Notes under the pieces: generated by a model | What the model was told of the DNA's origin: nothing | What the model saw: the letters and a program-made list of their open reading frames with translations, nothing else | The model's database searches: none | In this document: piece by piece, positions 1-9,266 of the stretch | How positions within the stretch are numbered: the stretch's first letter is position 1 | Layout of the letters: each line of letters opens with the position of its first letter | Position numbers and translations under genes: made by a program | Source of the DNA: Anderseniella sp963700885 | GTDB lineage: Bacteria > Pseudomonadota > Alphaproteobacteria > Rhizobiales > Aestuariivirgaceae | Length of the DNA: 64,000 bases | Reading direction: 5' to 3' | NCBI GenBank assembly: GCA_963700885.1 | Contig: CAVOZJ010000016.1 | Location: forward strand, 1 to 64,000

Positions 1-1342
1 GCAGCCAAAGCGCGATCTGCGGGAACATGAACACGATCGCCAGGCCGATGATCTGGATCACCATGAACTGCATCATGCCGTAGTAGATGTCCTTCAGGTC
101 CCATTCCGGCACCACCCCTTTGAGGAAATAGGCCGATAGCGCCACCGGCGGACTGAGCCATGCTGTTTGCAGGCACACCGCCACCAGAATGGCGAACCAC
201 GTCATGTTGACGTTCAGCTCGATCAGCACCGGCGCCAGGATCGGCAGGATGATCAGCACGATCGGCACCCACTCCAGTGGCCAGCCGAGAATGAACACCA
301 GCGCCAGGATCATCAGGATCACCGCAGACGCGCCGAAATCCAGCCCCAGCAGCAATTCGGTGATCATCGTCGGCGTGCCGAGCCTTGAGAACACCGCGCC
401 GAAGAAGTTCGACGCTGCCACCAGGAACAGGATCAGCACCGAGATTTCCAGTGTCTTGAGCAACGCCGAGTAGGTGTTCTTCCAGCTGAACTTGCCATAG
501 GCGATGGTCAGCAGGACCGCGCCGAACGCGCCCATGCCCGCACCCTCGGTCGGGGTGGCCCAGCCGGACAGGATCGAGCCCATGGCGAACAGGATGAGCA
601 CCGACGGCGGCACCAGTCCGAGGAAGAACTCCTTCCAGACGTACGAGCGGTCATCGGGGATCATGTCCTCCGGCAGTGGCGGACCCAGCTTCGGATTGAG
701 CCAGCACCGGCCGACCGCATAGATCATGTAAAGCACCGCCATCATCACGCCTGGGAATATGGCGGCGGCAAACAGGTCGGTCACCGGAATTTCCAGCACG
801 GGGCCCATCACCACCAGCATGATCGACGGCGGTATCAGGATGCCCAGCGTGCCGCCGGCGGTAATGGTGCCCGAAGCCAGCCGCACATCGTAGCCCGACC
901 GGTTCATGGTGGTTGCCGCCATGATGCCGAGAATGGTTACGGAGGCGCCGACGATGCCGGTGGCCGCGCCGAAGATCACCGACACGAACAGAACGGCGAT
1001 GAACAGCGAGCCCTTGACCCGCGCCAGCATCAGCTGGATGGCTGCGAACAGCCGTTCCATCAGCCCCGCCTGTTCCATCATGAAGCCCATGAACACGAAC
1101 AACGGTACCGCCGCCAGCGTCTGCTCCATCATCGAACCGTAAATCTGCAGGTTCATCAGGAAGATGGTGAGCTTGAGGCCGAACCCCCAGGCGCCGAAGA
1201 ACACGCCGAGGAAGATCAGCGTGAAGGAGATCGGAAAACCGACAAAGATCGCAAACAGCATCGCCGCGATCATCACCAGGCCGATGACCGGCGGGCTGAG
1301 ATCCGGCAGCAGGTCGAAGAAGGCTTGCAGAAGTTCGATCAT
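1..1342 (-). CDS. dctM: TRAP transporter large permease DctM (3' end beyond window)
   Basis: This is the large membrane subunit of a tripartite ATP-independent periplasmic transporter. The family carries out Na+-driven uptake of organic acids in the inner membrane. The translation is a chain of hydrophobic segments typical of DctM, opening with MIELLQAFFDLLPDL and containing a GAATGIVGASV segment and a GTLGILIPPS segment, both family hallmarks. About 447 residues are present, so the gene is nearly complete; its 3' end lies off the left edge. The start ATG overlaps the dctQ stop as ATGA, which implies translational coupling. The substrate cannot be read from this subunit. Confidence 0.9.
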   Translation of the reverse strand, partial: MIELLQAFFDLLPDLSPPVIGLVMIAAMLFAIFVGFPISFTLIFLGVFFGAWGFGLKLTIFLMNLQIYGSMMEQTLAAVPLFVFMGFMMEQAGLMERLFAAIQLMLARVKGSLFIAVLFVSVIFGAATGIVGASVTILGIMAATTMNRSGYDVRLASGTITAGGTLGILIPPSIMLVVMGPVLEIPVTDLFAAAIFPGVMMAVLYMIYAVGRCWLNPKLGPPLPEDMIPDDRSYVWKEFFLGLVPPSVLILFAMGSILSGWATPTEGAGMGAFGAVLLTIAYGKFSWKNTYSALLKTLEISVLILFLVAASNFFGAVFSRLGTPTMITELLLGLDFGASAVILMILALVFILGWPLEWVPIVLIILPILAPVLIELNVNMTWFAILVAVCLQTAWLSPPVALSAYFLKGVVPEWDLKDIYYGMMQFMVIQIIGLAIVFMFPQIALWL

Positions 1343-1944
1343 ACCGGCCACCTCCCGCGGGTCGCTGCGTACCAGGACTTGCAGATTTCGGAAATGCCCT
1401 GGATCACCAGCAGCGCCACGCCAACCGCCAGTGCGCTCTTGACCGGCCAGACGATCGGCGCCCAGGTCGAGTCACCGGCGCGTTCGCCCTGCAATATCGA
1501 CTTCAGCGCAAAATCGTAGCCGGCATACATCAGCAGCAGCATCGCCGGCATGAACAGGACAATGTAGAGGGTGAGGTCGACGATGCCCTGCGTTCGCTCG
1601 GAGAAGCTGCGGTACAGGAAGTCTGCCCTTATGTGCAGACCGCGCATCAGCCCGTAGGCCGCGCCCAGCATGAACGACATGCCGTAGAGCATGCGCGAGA
1701 CATCGAAGGCCCAGAGAGTTGGCGCAATGAACAGCTTGCGCGCCACCACTTCGTAGACCATGGCAATGATGATCGGCACCACCAGCAGGCAGACCAGCTT
1801 GCCCACCCAGTCGTTCAGCGTGTCGATCGACTTGATCAGCATGCGCGCCAGCGGATGCATGTCCTGCGGCAGCTCGGCTTCCGGGCCGCCACGGCGCTCG
1901 GCCAGCAGTTCGTCGCCGATTTCGTTGAGGTCCTTTTCGGACAT
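1339..1944 (-). CDS. dctQ: TRAP transporter small permease DctQ
   Basis: A 201-residue small membrane subunit of the TRAP transporter. It has a charged N-terminal tail, then four hydrophobic segments, with the ARKLF and WAFDVSRMLYG stretches usual in DctQ. I place the start at the ATG at 1944, preceded by a strong GGGAGGGG ribosome site; a longer reading upstream to 2037 is poorer. The stop overlaps the dctM start by four bases. Its partners are dctM (next) and the binding protein dctP (upstream). The substrate is unknown. Confidence 0.88.
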   Translation of the reverse strand: MSEKDLNEIGDELLAERRGGPEAELPQDMHPLARMLIKSIDTLNDWVGKLVCLLVVPIIIAMVYEVVARKLFIAPTLWAFDVSRMLYGMSFMLGAAYGLMRGLHIRADFLYRSFSERTQGIVDLTLYIVLFMPAMLLLMYAGYDFALKSILQGERAGDSTWAPIVWPVKSALAVGVALLVIQGISEICKSWYAATRGRWPV

Positions 1945-2009
1945 CGCTCCCCTCCCACGCGGCTGGGGTGGCCGCTGTTGGGCCCCTGTTGTTATTGTTG
2001 TTTTTGTCA

Positions 2010-2040
2010 GGGTTGCCTGCCGGCGTGCGGCAAGCAACCC
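2010..2040 (-). terminator. Hairpin between dctP and dctQ
   Basis: An inverted repeat with arms GGGTTGC-C-TGCCG and CGGCA-A-GCAACCC around a five-base loop. It lies in the 131-base gap downstream of the dctP stop. On the transcribed strand it is followed by an A-rich, not T-rich, run, so it more likely stabilises the dctP message 3' end or attenuates than acts as a full rho-independent terminator. It could account for more binding protein than permease being made. Confidence 0.5.
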
Positions 2041-2075
2041 CTGTGCTGTGGATAAGCGGGTTCCGGCAGGACCGG

Positions 2076-3194
2076 TTACTGCTTCTTCAGCTGGTCCGCA
2101 TAGGCCTTGCCGAGGTTGGCGTTGGACGTCTGTGCACCTGCCCAGAACGGCACGGCGACCTTGGCGAAGTCCTTCTGGCTCTGCCAGACCTTGGCGAAGA
2201 ACTCGTTTTCTGCTGCGTTCTTCTCAAGCGCCTTGTTCGCTGCGTTCATGTACTCGGTGAAGTAGTCGGCCGGGGTGTCGTGCAGGATCACGCCGTCCTC
2301 GTTGACCAGCTTGTCCAGCGCCTTGCCGTTCTCCAGGATGCGATAGGAGATCGACTTGGACAGCGAGGCATTGGCGGCAACCTCGAGCGCCTTCTTCTGG
2401 TGGTCGGTCAGCGAGTTGTAGACATCGCCGTTGATGTACAGGTCAGCGTTCACGACGACCTGGTGCAGGCCCTGCAGATAGTAGTGCTTGAGCACCTTCT
2501 GGAAACCGAACACCGAGTCAGGCTTCGGGCAGCACCACTCGGCTGCGTCAATGGTGCCCTTTTCAAGCGCTGGCAGAATGTCGCCGCCGCCCATTGCCAC
2601 CGAGGCGATGCCGATGTCCTTGTAGGTCTGGCCGGGGATGCCGGGAGGCGTGCGGAAGCGGTACTTGCGGAAGTCCTCCATGGAGTTGATCGGCTCCTTG
2701 AACCAGCCGAGCGCCTCGGGGCCGACGGGTTGCAGCATGAAGCCCTTCACGTTGACGCCCATTTCCTTCCACAGCTGGTCGTACAGTTCCTTGCCGCCGC
2801 CATACTGGAACCACGACAGGAAGGCGATGTTGTCGATGCCGACACCGGCGCCCGCCACCGGCGAGCCGAACAGCATGGCTGCCGGATGCTTGCCCGACCA
2901 GTAGTGGGTCCAGGCGAAACCGCCTTCGATGAGGCCGGAGTCGACAGCGTCGAGGGTCTCCTGCACGCCGACCACCGCGCCGGCAGGCAGCACTTCGATC
3001 ACCACTTCTCCGTTGGTGAGGGCCTTCACGTCCTCGGCAAAGTCCTTCAGCATGGTGATTTCGTCAGCTGACGAGGGGATCACCGACTGCACCCGGATCT
3101 TGGTTTCTGCCGAGGCGAGCTGCGGGGCGACTATCGCAGCTGTCAACAGCGTTGCGGCAGCAATCTGCTTGGTCAGTTTCGTGAGAATGGACAT
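2076..3194 (-). CDS. dctP: TRAP transporter substrate-binding protein DctP
   Basis: Periplasmic solute receptor of the TRAP system, 372 residues. It has a clear signal peptide ending ...LASA, with cleavage expected after about residue 29. The body shows the DctP fold signature, including a KYRFRTPPGI stretch with the conserved ligand-carboxylate arginine and a DAAEWCCPKPD segment. That segment resembles the TakP/mannitol-chloroaromatic subgroup, which often binds 2-oxo or hydroxy acids. The start is the ATG at 3194, with AGGGAGG upstream; the open frame runs further 5' but lacks a ribosome site. It lies between the GMC oxidoreductase and dctQM on one strand, a probable operon. The ligand is not determined. 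Confidence 0.9.
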   Translation of the reverse strand: MSILTKLTKQIAAATLLTAAIVAPQLASAETKIRVQSVIPSSADEITMLKDFAEDVKALTNGEVVIEVLPAGAVVGVQETLDAVDSGLIEGGFAWTHYWSGKHPAAMLFGSPVAGAGVGIDNIAFLSWFQYGGGKELYDQLWKEMGVNVKGFMLQPVGPEALGWFKEPINSMEDFRKYRFRTPPGIPGQTYKDIGIASVAMGGGDILPALEKGTIDAAEWCCPKPDSVFGFQKVLKHYYLQGLHQVVVNADLYINGDVYNSLTDHQKKALEVAANASLSKSISYRILENGKALDKLVNEDGVILHDTPADYFTEYMNAANKALEKNAAENEFFAKVWQSQKDFAKVAVPFWAGAQTSNANLGKAYADQLKKQ

Positions 3195-3289
3195 ATGTTT
3201 CCTCCCTATTCTCCAGTTGGCCTTCGTGGTTCGTCCATTGAATTTTGCCTGCCGTCGAAGGCTGCCCGGCGGCTGGTTGCAGAACATGT

Positions 3290-4888
3290 TCAGGTGCGCG
3301 CGTCCTCCAGGATCATGTCCGACGCCTTCTCTCCGATCATGATGGCGGGCGCGTTGGTGTTGCCCGAAACGATCCGCGGCATGATCGAGGCATCGGCGAC
3401 CCGCAAGCCCTCGATGCCATGCACCCGCAGCCGATGGTCAACCACAGCTTGCGCATCCTCGCCCATCTTGCACGTTCCGGTCGGGTGATAAATCGTGGTG
3501 GAGTTGTGCCTCGCCCAGTCGAGCAACCCGTCATAGTCGTCGTCGGCGAGTTCAGGACCCGGGCGCATCTCTTCGGTAATCATGGAACGTACAGGCTGCT
3601 GCCGGCAAATTCGCCGGGCAATGCGAATGCCCTCGACCAGCGTTTCCTGGTCAAGCCGGGTGGCGAGGTAATTAGGGTGGATCGCCGGGTAATCGCGTGG
3701 ATTGGACGACTTCAGGCGAATCTCGCCAGCGCTCTCTGGCCTGAGCTGCAGCACCGAAGCGGTGAACGCATCGAAGGAGTGCGTGCCTTCGGTGGGTTTG
3801 TCGGCGCTGAACGGCTGGATGTGAAACTGGATGTCCGGGCTGTCGAGCTCTGGCCGGGTGCGCAGGAAGCCGGTGCCGAGGCTGGCCGCCATGGTCATCG
3901 GTCCGGATCGGGTGAGGGCATACTGAAGCGCGATGCGCGCCATGTTCACCGGGCCGCGGGTGCGGGTGTTGATGGTGGGCACGGACACCTTGTAGACCGG
4001 CCGTGCCTGCAAGTGGTCCTGCAGGTTGCGACCTACGCCAGGGCAGTGACGGCGGATCTCTATGCCGTGGCTGGCCAGCTGATCGCCGTCGCCGATGCCG
4101 GACAGCATCAGGAGTTGCGCCGAGCCGATGGCGCCGGACGACAGGATAACCTCGCGCCGGGCATTGATGACCTGTTCCTCGCCGTTGCGCAGCACCCGGA
4201 CGCTGCTGGCCCGATTGCCATCGAAGATCAGCCCGGCCGCCAGCGCATGGGTGATGATGTGCAGGTTCGGCCTCGACTTGATGCCGGAGAGATATGCCTT
4301 GGCCGATGAACATCGCAATCCCTTGCGCGCCGTCAGCTGGAAGTAGCCGACGCCTTCCTGGCAGGCGCCATTGTAGTCTTCATTGTACGGGAAGCCGCAC
4401 GCCTGGGCTGCCTTGATCCATGCATCGACGACGGACCACGACTTGCCGGACCTGCTCACGGTCAGCGGGCCGGAGCCGCCGCGGTGGTTGTCCTCGCCAC
4501 CTTCCCAGCTCTCGGACCTTCTGAAGTAGGGCAGCACATCTTCCCATGACCAGCCGACATTTCCCAGCTGACGCCAGTTGTCATAGTCCTGCGGCTGGCC
4601 GCGCACATAGAGCAGCCCGTTGATCGAACTGGATCCACCCAGCGTCTTGCCGCGTGGCCAGTCGATGGCGCGGCCCGCAATGCCGGGGTCCGGCTCGGTC
4701 CGGTACATCCAGTTGAGGCGCCGGTCGTTGATGGTCTTGAAGTAGCCGACGGGAATGTGGATCCACGGCGAGCTGTCGGGCCCGCCCGCCTCGATCAGCG
4801 CGACCGTGTGGCGAGGGTCAGCCGACAACCGGTTGGCAAGTGCGCAACCAGCGGATCCCGCTCCGACGATGACAAAGTCATACTCCAC
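3290..4888 (-). CDS. GMC-family FAD oxidoreductase (alcohol/choline dehydrogenase-like)
   Basis: A 532-residue glucose-methanol-choline family flavoenzyme that oxidises an alcohol to an aldehyde or ketone. It starts with the FAD dinucleotide motif GAGSAGCALANRLS, followed by the GMC signature (GKTLGGSSSINGLLYVRG near residue 85). The C-terminal HPTGTCKMG and SGNTNAPAIMIGEKASD segments carry the catalytic His/Asn pair. Length is normal for the family. The start codon is GTG at 4888. It is first in a probable operon with dctPQM and divergent from an IclR gene, so its substrate is probably what the TRAP system imports (inference). Choline is possible but there are no other bet genes here. Confidence 0.87.
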   Translation of the reverse strand: MEYDFVIVGAGSAGCALANRLSADPRHTVALIEAGGPDSSPWIHIPVGYFKTINDRRLNWMYRTEPDPGIAGRAIDWPRGKTLGGSSSINGLLYVRGQPQDYDNWRQLGNVGWSWEDVLPYFRRSESWEGGEDNHRGGSGPLTVSRSGKSWSVVDAWIKAAQACGFPYNEDYNGACQEGVGYFQLTARKGLRCSSAKAYLSGIKSRPNLHIITHALAAGLIFDGNRASSVRVLRNGEEQVINARREVILSSGAIGSAQLLMLSGIGDGDQLASHGIEIRRHCPGVGRNLQDHLQARPVYKVSVPTINTRTRGPVNMARIALQYALTRSGPMTMAASLGTGFLRTRPELDSPDIQFHIQPFSADKPTEGTHSFDAFTASVLQLRPESAGEIRLKSSNPRDYPAIHPNYLATRLDQETLVEGIRIARRICRQQPVRSMITEEMRPGPELADDDYDGLLDWARHNSTTIYHPTGTCKMGEDAQAVVDHRLRVHGIEGLRVADASIMPRIVSGNTNAPAIMIGEKASDMILEDART

Positions 4889-5024
4889 CGCGTCAATCCG
4901 TATAGACTAAAAAATGAGACTTTTTATCTCGATAAACAGCCTAATGGTGGATATGATCTCCTCGCAAGGGTGAAATCGGCTGGCCGCATGCTTTTTGCCT
5001 GCTGGTACCACGGGAGGCATGGGC
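4889..5024. promoter_or_regulatory. Divergent promoter region, GMC/TRAP operon and iclR
   Basis: A 136-base gap between the GMC oxidoreductase start and the IclR start. It is clearly AT-richer than its surroundings and contains the imperfect inverted repeat GAGACTTTTTATCTC around 4917-4931, a reasonable candidate IclR-family operator. I cannot place -35/-10 boxes with confidence. Confidence 0.4.
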
Positions 5025-5789
5025 ATGGATGACACGGAAAAGATACCGACAAGCCTGAGGACCTTGCGCATTCTGGAGATCATCGCGGGTTCTGAAACCG
5101 CGTTGACGCCGACGGAGATCAATTCCCGCCTCGGCCTGCCGAAGCAGACGGCGCACCGGCTTTGCTCACGCCTTGTGGCGGAGGGCTACCTTGCCTATGC
5201 GCCCGGCGGCAAGCGGTTGCGTCCGGCACGCCGACTGCGTCTTCTCGCTGCCGGTCTGATGTCTTCCTCCCAGGTGCACATCGCCCGGCGGCAGATACTG
5301 GAAGACGTGGCCCGCCAGGTTGGCGAGACGGTGAACTTCGTCGTGCCGGAAGAGCATGGCATGAGCTATCTCGACCGTGTCGAGACCGACTGGGCCTTCC
5401 GCGTGCAACTGCCTATCGGCAGTCACGTGCCGTTTCACTGCACCGCCAGCGGCAAGACCTATCTCGCCAGCCTGCCGCGTGAACGGCGCGCCAGGATCGT
5501 CAGCGCATTGCGGCTGGACAAGCTCAGCGCCAACACCATCACCAGCGCCGACCGCCTGCTCGATGAACTTGACCAGATTGCCGTCCAGGGCCATGGCATC
5601 GACAACGAGGAGTTCGTCGACGGCATGGTGGCCATTGCCGTGCCGGTACTGGACGGGCAGGGACGGTTCCTGGCGGCGCTGGCCTTTCACGGACCGTGCA
5701 TGCGCCTGACGCTCGACAAGCTGCTCCAGGGCAAACCGGTGCTGCTGGAGGCTGCCCGGCGGCTTTCAGCAGTTATCATGGACGACTGA
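5025..5789 (+). CDS. IclR-family transcriptional regulator
   Basis: A 254-residue regulator with an N-terminal winged helix (TEINSRLGLPKQTAHRLCSRLVAEGYL, about residues 27-51). It also has the IclR C-terminal effector domain, with the HCTASGKTYLA and VAIAVPVLDGQGR segments typical of the family. The ATG at 5025 is chosen because GGGAGG sits seven bases upstream; an ATG six bases earlier is too close to that site. It is divergent from the GMC-TRAP operon, which it probably regulates. The effector is unknown. Confidence 0.88.
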   Translation: MDDTEKIPTSLRTLRILEIIAGSETALTPTEINSRLGLPKQTAHRLCSRLVAEGYLAYAPGGKRLRPARRLRLLAAGLMSSSQVHIARRQILEDVARQVGETVNFVVPEEHGMSYLDRVETDWAFRVQLPIGSHVPFHCTASGKTYLASLPRERRARIVSALRLDKLSANTITSADRLLDELDQIAVQGHGIDNEEFVDGMVAIAVPVLDGQGRFLAALAFHGPCMRLTLDKLLQGKPVLLEAARRLSAVIMDD

Positions 5790-5798
5790 AACGGCAAC

Positions 5799-5825
5799 GG
5801 CGCCCCGGGTTTGTCCCGGAGCGCC
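5799..5825. terminator. Hairpin between convergent iclR and katG
   Basis: A GC-rich inverted repeat (GGCGC..CCGGG / CCCGG..GCGCC, loop TTTGT) lies in the 67-base gap between two convergent stop codons. It probably serves both directions. No strong T-run follows on either side. Confidence 0.5.
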
Positions 5826-5856
5826 GCCATCAGCTTGCAGGTTACGTCTGGCCGTA

Positions 5857-8025
5857 TCAGGCGTTGAGATCGTACCGGTCGGCGTTCATCACCTTGGTCC
5901 AGGCAGCAACGAAGTCGTTCACGAACTTCTCCGCACAATCGTCCTGGGCATAGACCTCGGCATAGGCGCGCAGGATGGAGTTCGAGCCGAACACCAGGTC
6001 GGCGCGGGTTGCCGTCCACTTCGTCTTGCCGGTCTTGCGATCCTGGATCTCGTACAGGTTGGCGCCCTTGGGCACCCACTTGTACGCCATGTCCGTCAGG
6101 TTGACGAAGAAGTCGGTGGTCAGAGCGCCTTCACGGTCGGTGAACACGCCATGCTTGGCTCCGCCGTGGTTGGCGCCCAGCACCCGCATGCCGCCGATCA
6201 GGCAGGTCATTTCGCTGGCCGTCAGGTCCATCAGTTGAGCCCGGTCAAGCATCATCTCTTCCGGCGTCACGACATAGTCTTCCTTCTGCCAGTTGCGGAA
6301 GCCGTCGGCCAGCGGTTCGAGCACGTCGAAGCTGTCGGCGTCGGTCATCTCGGCGGTGGCATCGCCACGGCCCGGCGTGAACGGCACCTTGAGGTCGAAG
6401 CCGGCAGCCTTGGCGGCCTTCTCGATGGCGACGTTGCCGGCGAGCACGATCACGTCGGCCACGGAAGCGCCAGCACCCTTGGCGATCGGCTCCAGCACCG
6501 ACAGCACCTTCTGCAGACGGGCCGGCTCATTGCCTTCCCAGTCCTTCTGCGGTGCAAGGCGGATGCGCGCACCGTTTGCGCCGCCGCGATAGTCCGACTT
6601 GCGGAACGTGCGGGCGCTGTCCCAGGCGGTGGCTGCCATGTCGGCCAGCGACAGGCCGCAATCGGCAAGCTTGGCCTTTACCGCAGCCACATCCCACGAG
6701 GTGGAACCTGCCGGCACCGGGTCCTGCCAGATCAGCACTTCCTTCGGTGCATCAGGACCTACGTACCGCACGTTCGGGCCCATGTCGCGGTGGGTCAGCT
6801 TGAACCATGCACGGCCAAAGGCATCATCGAAGTATGCCGGATCAGCCATGAATTTTTCGCAGATGGCGCGGTACTTGGGGTCCATCTTCATGGCCATGTC
6901 GGCATCGGTCATCATCGGCATGACGCGCTTGGACGGATCGGAGGGATCCACCGGCATGTCTTCCTCCTTGATGTTAACGGGACGCCACTGGTTGGCGCCG
7001 GCGGGCGACTTGGTGAGCTCCCAGTCATGCCCGAACAGCATGTCGAAATAGCCCATGTCCCACTTGGTGGGGTGGCTCGTCCATGCGCCCTCGATGCCGG
7101 AGGTCACGGCGTTGGAGGCCTTGCCGCCGAGATTGGGGTTCATCCAGCCGAAGCCCTGGTTCTCGATGTCGGCAGCTTCAGGCTCGGCGCCCAGCGTGGC
7201 CGCATCGCCATTGCCGTGGGCCTTGCCGACGGTGTGGCCGCCGCAGGTCAGCGCCGCGGTTTCCTCGTCGTCCATGGCCATGCGGGCGAACGTTTCGCGC
7301 ACCTGCTCGGCGGTCTTCAGCGGGTCGGGCTTGCCGTTCACGCCTTCCGGGTTCACGTAGATTAGACCCATCTGCACCGCGGCCAGCGGGTTCTGCATGG
7401 TGTTCGGCTTGTTGACGTCGGTGTAGCGCTCATCGGACGGAGCCAGCCATTCACGCTCCGCGCCCCAGTAGGTGTCCTTTTCCGGATGCCAGATGTCTTC
7501 GCGGCCGAAGGAGAAGCCGAACGTCTTCAGGCCCATGTCCTCGTAAGCCATCGTGCCGGCCAGCAGTATCAGGTCTGCCCACGACAGCTTGTTGCCGTAC
7601 TTCTTCTTGACCGGCCACAGCAGGCGCCGCGCCTTGTCGAGGTTGCCGTTGTCCGGCCAGCTGTTGAGCGGTGCGAAACGGATATTGCCGGCGCCCCCGC
7701 CGCCACGGCCGTCCGCCAGGCGATAGGAACCGGCCGAGTGCCAGGCCAGGCGGATCATCAGGCCGCCGTAATGGCCATAGTCGGCCGGCCACCAGTCCTG
7801 GCTGTCCTTGAGCAGGGCGCGCACGTCGCGCTTCACGCCTTCAAAGTCCAGCTTCTTGACTTCCTCGCGGTAGTTGAAGCCCTTCAGCGGGTTGGTCTTG
7901 TTGTCGTGCTGATGCAGGATGTCGAGGTTCAGCGACTTCGGCCACCAGCTGACCACGCTGGTGCCGGTGCTGGTCAGGCCGCCGTGCATGACGGGGCATT
8001 TCGAAACATCGTTCATGACGTTCAT
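5857..8025 (-). CDS. katG: Catalase-peroxidase KatG
   Basis: Bifunctional heme enzyme that removes hydrogen peroxide, 722 residues from the ATG at 8025 (AAGGAG upstream), normal for KatG. The distal heme motif RLAWHSAGSYR, the proximal GGHTVGKAHG and the residues of the Met-Tyr-Trp adduct are all present (Trp in LAWHSAG, Tyr in GLIYVNPEG, Met in ARMAMDDEE). Both the N-terminal catalytic and the C-terminal non-catalytic peroxidase domains are complete. It is divergent from oxyR, so peroxide-induced expression is expected. It was probably not exported: there is no signal peptide. Confidence 0.97.
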   Translation of the reverse strand: MNVMNDVSKCPVMHGGLTSTGTSVVSWWPKSLNLDILHQHDNKTNPLKGFNYREEVKKLDFEGVKRDVRALLKDSQDWWPADYGHYGGLMIRLAWHSAGSYRLADGRGGGGAGNIRFAPLNSWPDNGNLDKARRLLWPVKKKYGNKLSWADLILLAGTMAYEDMGLKTFGFSFGREDIWHPEKDTYWGAEREWLAPSDERYTDVNKPNTMQNPLAAVQMGLIYVNPEGVNGKPDPLKTAEQVRETFARMAMDDEETAALTCGGHTVGKAHGNGDAATLGAEPEAADIENQGFGWMNPNLGGKASNAVTSGIEGAWTSHPTKWDMGYFDMLFGHDWELTKSPAGANQWRPVNIKEEDMPVDPSDPSKRVMPMMTDADMAMKMDPKYRAICEKFMADPAYFDDAFGRAWFKLTHRDMGPNVRYVGPDAPKEVLIWQDPVPAGSTSWDVAAVKAKLADCGLSLADMAATAWDSARTFRKSDYRGGANGARIRLAPQKDWEGNEPARLQKVLSVLEPIAKGAGASVADVIVLAGNVAIEKAAKAAGFDLKVPFTPGRGDATAEMTDADSFDVLEPLADGFRNWQKEDYVVTPEEMMLDRAQLMDLTASEMTCLIGGMRVLGANHGGAKHGVFTDREGALTTDFFVNLTDMAYKWVPKGANLYEIQDRKTGKTKWTATRADLVFGSNSILRAYAEVYAQDDCAEKFVNDFVAAWTKVMNADRYDLNA

Positions 8026-8252
8026 GGGGTTCTCCTTGGTTTTCGGGTCCTGTGGCGTATCTGGCAAACCGTTTGGCTCCCCGTGAAACGGAGAGCGGAA
8101 ATTGTTCGGGTCAGTGCGGGCCGAGCATCAAATATAGAGCCTGCATGACGCTTTTGCGAGCGCACCATAATGCCGCCTGATGGAAGGTGTGGTACCAGAA
8201 CAGGGCGATATATTTAAGTTGAATCTTCTGATTGCTGCGATAATTAAATATT
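8026..8252. promoter_or_regulatory. katG-oxyR divergent control region
   Basis: A 227-base gap between two divergent start codons. The oxyR-proximal part (about 8208-8252) is AT-rich and contains the near-palindrome ATAATTAAATATTAT at 8240-8254, which overlaps the oxyR start. This is a plausible OxyR contact region for autorepression and katG activation, but I did not find a clear match to the full four-part OxyR consensus. Confidence 0.4.
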
Positions 8253-9200
8253 ATGAGAAACGTCACGCTCAAGCAGTTTCGCTATTTCGAACAGCTGGCC
8301 CGCCATGGCCACTTCGGCCATGCGGCAGCCGCTTGCGGCATTTCCCAGCCAGCCCTTTCGGTGCAGATCAGGGACCTGGAGCGCGAGCTCGGCGCGGTGC
8401 TGTTCGAACGCGGTGCCCGGCAGGTGCGGCTGACCATGTTTGGCGAGGAGTTTGCAGACCGGGTCAGCGGCATCCTACGCGCGGTGGACGAACTGGGTGA
8501 TATTGCCCGTGCATCCAGCGACAGGCTGACCGGCCGCTTGCGGATCGGTATCATTCCAACCGTTGCGCCCTACCTGCTGCCGTCGATCATTTCGAGCCTC
8601 AACCGCAGTCACCCCGAGCTTGAACTGCATGTTCGCGAGACGGTGACGCCGAAGCTCATCGAGGAACTTGGCCAGGGCCGCATCGATACGGCGCTGGTGG
8701 CCCTTCCGGTGTCGGAACCGTCGCTGACGGAGATGGCGCTGTTCGACGAGAGTTTCGTGCTGGTCAGACCTGCCGAGGATGCGGAAAAGCCGGTGCCCGA
8801 CCGGGAGGCGCTCAAGGAGATGCGGCTTTTGCTGCTGGAAGAGGGGCATTGCTTCCGCGACCAGGCGCTGTCGTTCTGCAACGTCAATTCGGCCACGCCG
8901 CGCGAACTGCTGGACGGCAGCTCGCTGTCCACACTGGTGCAGATGGTCGGTGCCGGTATCGGCGTGACGCTGATCCCGGAAATGGCGGTGCCGGTCGAAA
9001 CCCTTTCGGCCAACGTGTCGCTGGCGCGCTTCCCGGAGCCTCAGCCCTCGCGCACCATCGGCATGGTCTGGCGCCGGACAAGTCCACTGGCCGGCCAGCT
9101 TGGCCAGATATCTGCCGACATTGCCCGGGTGGCGCATGACTGGCGCGAGCGCACCCATGAGGGCCGCGAACCAGCTTTGCCCGGTGGCGGCCGCGTGTGA
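8253..9200 (+). CDS. oxyR: Hydrogen-peroxide sensor OxyR (LysR family)
   Basis: A 315-residue LysR-type regulator. The N-terminal helix-turn-helix spans about residues 20-40. The sensor domain has GHCFRDQALSFC with cysteines at 200 and 209, matching the redox pair Cys199/Cys208 of E. coli OxyR in both position and context. This, with the divergent katG, makes OxyR a firm assignment over a generic LysR. In the family, peroxide forms the Cys disulfide and switches the protein into an activator. Confidence 0.95.
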   Translation: MRNVTLKQFRYFEQLARHGHFGHAAAACGISQPALSVQIRDLERELGAVLFERGARQVRLTMFGEEFADRVSGILRAVDELGDIARASSDRLTGRLRIGIIPTVAPYLLPSIISSLNRSHPELELHVRETVTPKLIEELGQGRIDTALVALPVSEPSLTEMALFDESFVLVRPAEDAEKPVPDREALKEMRLLLLEEGHCFRDQALSFCNVNSATPRELLDGSSLSTLVQMVGAGIGVTLIPEMAVPVETLSANVSLARFPEPQPSRTIGMVWRRTSPLAGQLGQISADIARVAHDWRERTHEGREPALPGGGRV

Positions 9201-9266
9201 TAAGCCTCTGAGCAGCAGGCGTCCTTGCCTGCCACCGTCCGCCCCGATCATCTGCCGGGATCGCCC

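Noticed and set aside
3290..4888. Choline dehydrogenase BetA for the GMC enzyme
   Set aside because: GMC subfamilies cannot be separated by these motifs, and no betB, betI or choline transporter is present.
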